Part shown: piece by piece, positions 21,598 to 25,446 of the stretch | How positions within the stretch are numbered: position 1 is the stretch's first letter | Layout of the letters: every line of letters begins with the position of its first letter | Made by a program: the position numbers and the translations under genes | Notes under the pieces: model-generated | Databases searched by the model: none | What the model saw: only the letters and a program-made list of their open reading frames with translations | What the model was told of the DNA's origin: nothing | Source of the DNA: DATMQA01 sp035566895 | GTDB lineage: Bacteria; Verrucomicrobiota; Verrucomicrobiia; Limisphaerales; UBA8199 | Assembly (NCBI GenBank): GCA_035566895.1 | Contig: DATMQA010000215.1 | Span: forward strand, 1 to 25,446 | Direction of reading: 5' to 3' | DNA: 25,446 nucleotides

Positions 21598-21864
21598 TCA
21601 CCTGGCCTCAGCCCGCGGACTTTGGAGCATCGTTCCGGCCGCCGCGGCAGCCGAAAGGGCGGCAGACCGTTTCGCCAGGTAAACAAAAAAAGCCGCCACG
21701 CCACCGAGCACGAGAACAATCATTCCCAGCAAACTGACGATGCCCCAATTCATCCCGCTGGCCAGCGGCCCCCCATCCTGCCCGTAACAGGCCGCGCAGG
21801 CCCAAGCAGAACAGGGCTGAAGGGCGAGGCTGATTACGACGGTTAGCAAAAGGGGTGCGGTCAA
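21598..21864 (-). CDS. Small CAACYG membrane protein of the oxidase operon
   Basis: About 88 residues: a signal-like helix (TAPLLLTVVISLALQPCSAWA), then CAACYGQDGGPLASGMNWGI, a second helix (VSLLGMIVLVLGGVAAFFVYL) and a basic/alanine-rich tail. The conserved Cys pair just after the export signal could bind copper or haem. I recall similar small proteins beside oxidase genes in Verrucomicrobiota. The start is uncertain: the TTG at 21864 fits the signal peptide. The open frame extends to 22029, but that part merely translates intergenic repeats (LSPGERAGVR, FNFQLSTFN), so it is unlikely to be protein. It lies 15 bases before the subunit II gene. Confidence 0.6.
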   Translation of the reverse strand: MTAPLLLTVVISLALQPCSAWACAACYGQDGGPLASGMNWGIVSLLGMIVLVLGGVAAFFVYLAKRSAALSAAAAAGTMLQSPRAEAR

Positions 21865-21899
21865 GTGACCGAGGTGCGCCCTGTTTCTCCTCACCCCAG

Positions 21900-21920
21900 C
21901 CCTCTCCCCTGGGGAGAGGG
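21900..21920. repeat. Palindromic dispersed repeat (CCCTCTCCCC/GGGGAGAGGG)
   Basis: A perfect 10-bp inverted repeat around a single T, preceded by CTCACCCCAG. It is the well-known class of palindromic filler found between genes in many environmental bacteria. A related CCCCTCACCCC string occurs near 16238 inside the tail of the PEP-CTERM gene. Confidence 0.8.
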
Positions 21921-21994
21921 AGAATGGCCGGCCGGACGTTAGCGAAGGCGCGGCAGGAATCCGGGAACGGCTGACTCGTCGAACCTGAGAATTA

Positions 21995-22019
21995 AAAGTT
22001 GAAAGTTGAAAGTTGAAAG
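21995..22019. repeat. AAAGTTG heptanucleotide tandem repeat
   Basis: Three full AAAGTTG units plus a partial one (AAAGG) lie between two genes of the oxidase operon. Period seven, as in the CAGTRRT tract at 23448-23482. Confidence 0.8.
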
Positions 22020-22025
22020 GCTGTC

Positions 22026-22235
22026 TCACAGGAAACTCTCTTTCTTAAGCTTTTTCAAAAAATACCGCTCGTAAAAGATCAGGCCGGCGCCGGCGGCGAG
22101 CGAACCCAAACCAAACAGCAGGTCGGAGAGCCGGCCGCTGGGCGACCAGTAATCCTTCAGGCCCCAGACGCCGCACCCAAACGCCAGGACAATCGAGGCC
22201 ATGATGAAGACGAAATGAAAGGCCTTTAGCGACAT
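22026..22235 (-). CDS. Small two-helix membrane protein of the oxidase operon
   Basis: A 69-residue protein: helix one, AFHFVFIMASIVLAFGCGVWG (about 5-25); a short loop with DYWSPSGR; helix two, DLLFGLGSLAAGAGLIFYERY (about 37-57); and a basic tail KKLKKESFL. I start at the ATG at 22235, two bases after the stop of the subunit IV gene, so translation is probably coupled. It may be an oxidase accessory subunit. Family not recognised. Confidence 0.72.
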   Translation of the reverse strand: MSLKAFHFVFIMASIVLAFGCGVWGLKDYWSPSGRLSDLLFGLGSLAAGAGLIFYERYFLKKLKKESFL

Positions 22236-22237
22236 AA

Positions 22238-22600
22238 TCAATGGGTGACCGTATGGCGCGGAAAATCCGAAAACGACGCCAGGGTCAGGAACATCAATCC
22301 GATGAAGAAAAAGGCGGTGAAGGCCAGGATGCCGTAGATCATTTTACGCTCGGAAATCAGGTGCATAAAATAGCCGGCCACCAGGAACGCTTTGCCGGAA
22401 GCGATGAAGAGGGCCACGCCGACATTGATGGCGCGATTTCCGAATGGAATGTAGGAGGCGGCGACGGTAATGGCAGTGCCGAACAGCAACGCATAAAACA
22501 CGAAGAGATAGCGGCGAACATGCTGGCTGAAATGTTCGTCGTGGACAGCCGGGGCGGGCGGCGCGGGATTCACGGTGGCGGGTTGCGAATGGGCGTCCAT
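22238..22600 (-). CDS. Cytochrome c oxidase subunit IV (prokaryotic type)
   Basis: A 120-residue protein with a Pro/Ala-rich N-terminus (PATVNPAPPAPAVHDEHFSQH) and three membrane helices (about 30-50, 55-78 and 85-107). The second helix ends in KAFLVAGYFMHL, the signature of the COX4_pro family (F-x-x-A-x-x-M/V-x-x-Y-F-M-H). It stabilises the CuB site in related oxidases. I start at the ATG at 22600, four bases after the subunit III stop; the longer open frame up to 22765 lies inside the subunit III gene and is not real. The small membrane protein follows two bases after its stop. Confidence 0.88.
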   Translation of the reverse strand: MDAHSQPATVNPAPPAPAVHDEHFSQHVRRYLFVFYALLFGTAITVAASYIPFGNRAINVGVALFIASGKAFLVAGYFMHLISERKMIYGILAFTAFFFIGLMFLTLASFSDFPRHTVTH

Positions 22601-22604
22601 AAAC

Positions 22605-23441
22605 TTAGAGCAAATATAAGACAGGGAACAGGAAGATCCAAACCAGGTCCACGAAATGCCAGAACAGGCCGGAAATCTCGATGCGGTTGGTGAACCGCTC
22701 GGGGTCCTTCTGCCACAGCTTGCTGCCCGGTCCCCAAAGGAAGCCGATGACAATAGCGCCGCCAATCACGTGCAGGGCATGGAGGCCGGTCAGGGTGAAA
22801 TAGATGGCGGTGTAGGCGTGGTGCCACGGGCCGTAGGTTTCCATGGAGGCGATTTGCGCGGCCTCGAGTTTGAGCTCTTTGTGCTCGACCGCGCGGCCTT
22901 CCGGTGACCGCAGGTCGTAAATCGTTTTCAGCTCTTTTTGGAGCTCCTCGCCTTGTTTATTGGCCAGATCGACCACATGCCCGTGAAGCACCACAAAACC
23001 GGTCTTCTGCACCAGGTCGAAGTCCTTGGATTTTTCGATGAGATGGCCATCGGCAATCTTGCCGTCGGCGAGCTTCACGGAGTAATGGGTTAACTTGTCG
23101 TGGTATTCGTAGGACTTGATGCAGACGAAGGTCAACGCGAGGCAAAGGGTGCAGGCATGATAGAATTTGAACTTGCCGAACTGGTTCATCTTACATGAGG
23201 CCCAGGCCATAACGGTGGTGATGCTCGAAGTGATGAGCACGGCGGTGTTAGCCGTGCCGATGGGGATGTTGAGCCAGCCGTGCGGCCAATAACCTTCCGG
23301 CGCACCGACCCGCAACAGGATGTAAGACGAAAACAGCGCGCCGAACAGCATCACTTCGGACGCCAGAAACAGCCAGATGCCAACCTTGGCGTTGTAGAGC
23401 CCGGTATCGGGGCGGGATTCGATCGTATAGGGGATGTCCAT
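22605..23441 (-). CDS. coxC: Cytochrome c oxidase subunit III with large insertion
   Basis: A 278-residue membrane protein. Typical subunit III features are NAKVGIWLFLASEVMLFGALFSSY (17-40), TANTAVLITSSITTVMAW (63-80), FYHACTLCLALTFVCIKSYEY (93-113), FTLTGLHALHVIGG (215-228) and the terminal GLFWHFVDLVWIFLFPVLYL. Unusual is a hydrophilic stretch of roughly 85-90 residues (about 116-203, LTHYSVKLADGKIADGHLIE onward to ASMETYG), with repeated acidic/lysine runs, between the third helix and the next conserved segment. Ordinary subunit III has only a short loop here. Without it the length would be typical of a five-helix subunit III. It lies 45 bases downstream of subunit I and four bases ahead of subunit IV. 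Confidence 0.93.
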   Translation of the reverse strand: MDIPYTIESRPDTGLYNAKVGIWLFLASEVMLFGALFSSYILLRVGAPEGYWPHGWLNIPIGTANTAVLITSSITTVMAWASCKMNQFGKFKFYHACTLCLALTFVCIKSYEYHDKLTHYSVKLADGKIADGHLIEKSKDFDLVQKTGFVVLHGHVVDLANKQGEELQKELKTIYDLRSPEGRAVEHKELKLEAAQIASMETYGPWHHAYTAIYFTLTGLHALHVIGGAIVIGFLWGPGSKLWQKDPERFTNRIEISGLFWHFVDLVWIFLFPVLYLL

Positions 23442-23447
23442 GGTGGC

Positions 23448-23482
23448 CAGTGGTCAGTAATCAGTAATCAGTGGTCAGTAAT
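23448..23482. repeat. CAGTRRT heptanucleotide tandem repeat
   Basis: Five consecutive seven-base units, CAGTGGT or CAGTAAT, fill the gap between subunit I and subunit III genes. Read as protein, such tracts give the recurrent artefact WSVISNQWSV. Confidence 0.8.
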
Positions 23483-23486
23483 AGCC

Positions 23487-25295
23487 TCAGTCCGCTTCAT
23501 TTTGCGGAGTGAAGTCTCTCACCTTTCCCGGCACGCTGTATTCATAGGGCCCGCGATGGACCAAGGGAGCCGTCGCGAAGTTGCCATGGGGCGGCGGCGT
23601 AGGCGTCTGCCATTCCAAGGTGGTGGCTTCCCACGGGTTGTCCGAGGTGATTTTGTTCCCGTTATTAATGCTCCAGAACAGGTTGATGACGAAGGGGATT
23701 TGAGCCAGCGCCAGGCCCACCGCCGCCCACAGAATGTAGGTGTGCAGGCCCATGGTATGAGCGCTGAGCCCGCCGATGGCCCCGGGCACCTTGGCCTGCG
23801 AGTAATTGGCGCCTCCGTCCGCCATGCGCCGCAACATGCCGGCCATTCCCTGGGCGAACATCGGCTGGAAAATCAGATTCATGAAAATCAACGAGCACCA
23901 GAAATGCACCTTGCCCCAAAACTCGTTCATCATGCGCCCGGTGAGCTTCGGGAACCAATAATAGATGCCCGCGAAAAGCCCGAAGATCGTTCCGGGCGCG
24001 ACAATGTAATGGAAGTGCGCAATGACGTAGTAAGTATCGTGCAGGTGAATGTCACTGTAACCGAAGCCCAGCGGCAACCCCGTGAGGCCCCCGATGCCGA
24101 ACATCGGCAGAAACGCCATCACAAACAGCATCGGGGTGTTGAACCGAATGGCCCCTCCCCACAGTGAAATGAACAGGCAACTCAGGATGATCACCGACGG
24201 GATCGAGATAATCATCGTCGTGGTCTGGAAAAAAGTGGCGATTTTGGTCCCCATCCCGGTCAGATACATGTGGTGCGCCCAAACGATGAAAGACAAAAAG
24301 CCGATCGTCAGCACGGAATAGACCAGCGATTTGTAACCCCAGAGCGGCTTGCGCGTGTTGTTGGCAATAATCTCGGCCACAATCCCCATGGCCGGCAGGA
24401 TCAACACGTACACTTCCGGGTGGGCCAAAAACCAGAACAGGTGCTGCCACAACAGCGGGCTGCCACCGCCGCTGATATGCGCCAACTGGCCGCCCACCGC
24501 CAAACCGGTGGGCAGGAAAAAGCTCGTGTGCGCGACCTTGTCCATCAATTGCATGATCGCCGCGGCTTCGAGGGGCGGAAACGCCAGCAGCAGCAGGAAA
24601 GCCGTCACAAACTGGGCCCAAACGAAAAACGGCAGCCGCATCCAGGTCATCCCGGGCGCCCGGAGTTGAATCACCGTTGCGATGAAATTAACCGCGCCCA
24701 GCAGGGAGGAGGTGATCAGAAACACCATGCCGATAATCCAAAAGGTCTGCCCATCCGTGGGAATGGCGACCGCTAACGGTGGGTACGAGGTCCAACCGGC
24801 CTGGGCCGCTCCGCCCGGGATGAAGAAGCTGAAGAACATGATGATACCGCCGAGGACATAGGCCTGATAGCTGGCCATGTTGACGCGGGGGAAGGCCATG
24901 TCCGGCGCGCCGATCTGGAGCGGCACGAGGTAATTGCCGAAGGCCGCAAAGGCCAGCGGCACGATTCCCAGAAAGACCATGATCGTCCCGTGCATGGCGC
25001 CGAAGGAATTGTAGAGGTCCGGGGAGACGATCCCCTTGGCGGCCATGTTCTCCCCCAGCAGGGAGGTCAACCACGGGCCAATCAGGGGCACGGGCTCGCC
25101 CGGATGGGCAATCTGCCAGCGCATCATCAGCATGAGGCAAAAGCCGAAGAACAGGAAACAAAGCGCGGTGAATCCGTATTGGATGCCGATGACTTTGTGA
25201 TCGGTCGAGAAAACGTATTTGCTCCAGAAGCCGGCCCCGGCGTGGTGGTCCTCGTCGAGGTGCGGGTGGGCGATTGCCTGAGTGCTTGCCTGCAT
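23487..25295 (-). CDS. coxA: Cytochrome c oxidase subunit I (A-family haem-copper oxidase)
   Basis: A 602-residue, twelve-helix catalytic subunit that reduces oxygen and pumps protons. Haem a ligands are His-102 and His-429; haem a3 His-427; CuB His-292, His-341 and His-342; Tyr-296 of AHPEVY is the cross-linked tyrosine. The D-channel is intact: Asn-121, Asp-132 and Asn-139 (IGAPDMAFPRVN), with Glu-294 in HPEVY, marking the A1 type. With a constant offset of 16 from Paracoccus numbering over His-276 to His-413, the K-channel lysine (K354) falls on Ile-370 (SIPSVIILS). The first helix region has STDHKVIGIQYG. It opens the operon, and a possible promoter lies at 25316-25344. The C-terminal tail beyond residue 555 is cytoplasmic and proline-rich. 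Confidence 0.96.
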   Translation of the reverse strand: MQASTQAIAHPHLDEDHHAGAGFWSKYVFSTDHKVIGIQYGFTALCFLFFGFCLMLMMRWQIAHPGEPVPLIGPWLTSLLGENMAAKGIVSPDLYNSFGAMHGTIMVFLGIVPLAFAAFGNYLVPLQIGAPDMAFPRVNMASYQAYVLGGIIMFFSFFIPGGAAQAGWTSYPPLAVAIPTDGQTFWIIGMVFLITSSLLGAVNFIATVIQLRAPGMTWMRLPFFVWAQFVTAFLLLLAFPPLEAAAIMQLMDKVAHTSFFLPTGLAVGGQLAHISGGGSPLLWQHLFWFLAHPEVYVLILPAMGIVAEIIANNTRKPLWGYKSLVYSVLTIGFLSFIVWAHHMYLTGMGTKIATFFQTTTMIISIPSVIILSCLFISLWGGAIRFNTPMLFVMAFLPMFGIGGLTGLPLGFGYSDIHLHDTYYVIAHFHYIVAPGTIFGLFAGIYYWFPKLTGRMMNEFWGKVHFWCSLIFMNLIFQPMFAQGMAGMLRRMADGGANYSQAKVPGAIGGLSAHTMGLHTYILWAAVGLALAQIPFVINLFWSINNGNKITSDNPWEATTLEWQTPTPPPHGNFATAPLVHRGPYEYSVPGKVRDFTPQNEAD

Positions 25296-25315
25296 GGTTG
25301 GTCGTCGCTTAGGTC

Positions 25316-25344
25316 GTCTTATTCAACATATTTTGCCTTGTCAA
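25316..25344 (-). promoter_or_regulatory. Possible promoter for the oxidase operon
   Basis: On the minus strand TTGACA (25344-25339) is a perfect -35 box. A 17-base spacer leads to TAAGAC (25321-25316), a weak -10. Transcription would begin about 14 bases before the ATG at 25295, leaving almost no leader, and no ribosome site is visible. It may equally be chance. Confidence 0.35.
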
Positions 25345-25406
25345 TGGCAACTCTGGATTAGTCTGCATAACTCCGCCGCGCTTGTCCATACCGGTTTGGC
25401 ACAATC

Positions 25407-25446
25407 TTATTTCAGTTTGTCCCACATCATCAGCCCCAACAGCAGC
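25407..25446 (-). CDS. 3' end of an upstream gene (partial, likely membrane protein)
   Basis: On the minus strand the last bases read LLLGLMMWDKLK followed by TAA (25409-25407); the gene continues beyond the window. The leucine-rich hydrophobic end with a short charged tail is what one expects from the last helix of a membrane protein. Its position before subunit I suggests a respiratory partner, such as an alternative complex III or oxidase subunit, but twelve residues cannot decide this. Confidence 0.45.
   Translation of the reverse strand, partial: LLLGLMMWDKLK

Noticed and set aside
21865..22029. 55-residue extension of the CAACYG protein
   Set aside because: LSPGERAGVR and FNFQLSTFN are translations of known-type DNA repeats, not protein sequence.

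Overview
The window looks like chromosomal DNA of a Verrucomicrobiota bacterium, probably of the Pedosphaera/Limisphaerales type. This is inferred from gene content, since no 16S gene is present. The pointers are a PEP-CTERM (exosortase-sorted) protein, a GH78 rhamnosidase next to a Tat-exported Gfo/Idh/MocA oxidoreductase, a secreted lectin-fold protein ending in the YRLRTP-type tail, a sigma/Spy-like cluster, a small CAACYG membrane protein inside the cytochrome oxidase operon, and many short intergenic repeats of the kind that crowd such genomes.

Layout. 1-712 is AT-richer than the rest, lacks a convincing gene and ends exactly at a 3' fragment of a tRNA-Arg(TCT) gene (713-762). I read it as the distal end of an integrative element or island. 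Inside it, the minus strand carries a run of hairpins ending in a strong intrinsic terminator whose left arm can also pair with an upstream segment (terminator/antiterminator geometry). 813-3454 (-) holds two translationally coupled secreted proteins, one GH71/GH99-like and one unknown. 3543-5003 (-) is a three-gene unit: a membrane protein resembling an anti-sigma factor, a Spy/CpxP-like metal-sensor protein and an ECF sigma factor, with the sigma gene last. 5146-9248 (-) encodes the oxidoreductase and the alpha-L-rhamnosidase. 9553-11687 (+) is a second ECF sigma factor, its zinc-finger anti-sigma factor and a secreted protein of unknown function.

11688-14921 is a patchwork: a purine-rich tract, a broken GrpB-family gene, two membrane proteins of unknown function, a membrane-anchored dual-specificity phosphatase and a divergent secreted lectin-like protein. 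15245-19384 carries the PEP-CTERM protein with a possible cysteine-peptidase triad, a dihydropteroate-synthase-like protein, an EgtD-like methyltransferase and a UVR-motif protein, separated by tandem repeats.

19609-25295 (-) is an aa3-type cytochrome c oxidase operon in the order subunit I, III, IV, small membrane protein, CAACYG protein, subunit II, SCO copper chaperone, DUF420. Subunit I keeps all haem/CuB ligands and the D-channel, but the K-channel lysine position is isoleucine. Subunit III has a large hydrophilic insertion. The last bases (25407-25446) are the 3' end of another minus-strand gene, likely a membrane protein.

The polysaccharide genes fit a life on plant or algal glycans. 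The two sigma units suggest separate envelope-stress circuits. The oxidase operon supplies terminal respiration and part of its own copper-assembly machinery. The most novel-looking items are the structured RNA at the island end, the isoleucine in the K-channel, the subunit III insertion and the peptidase-like PEP-CTERM protein.
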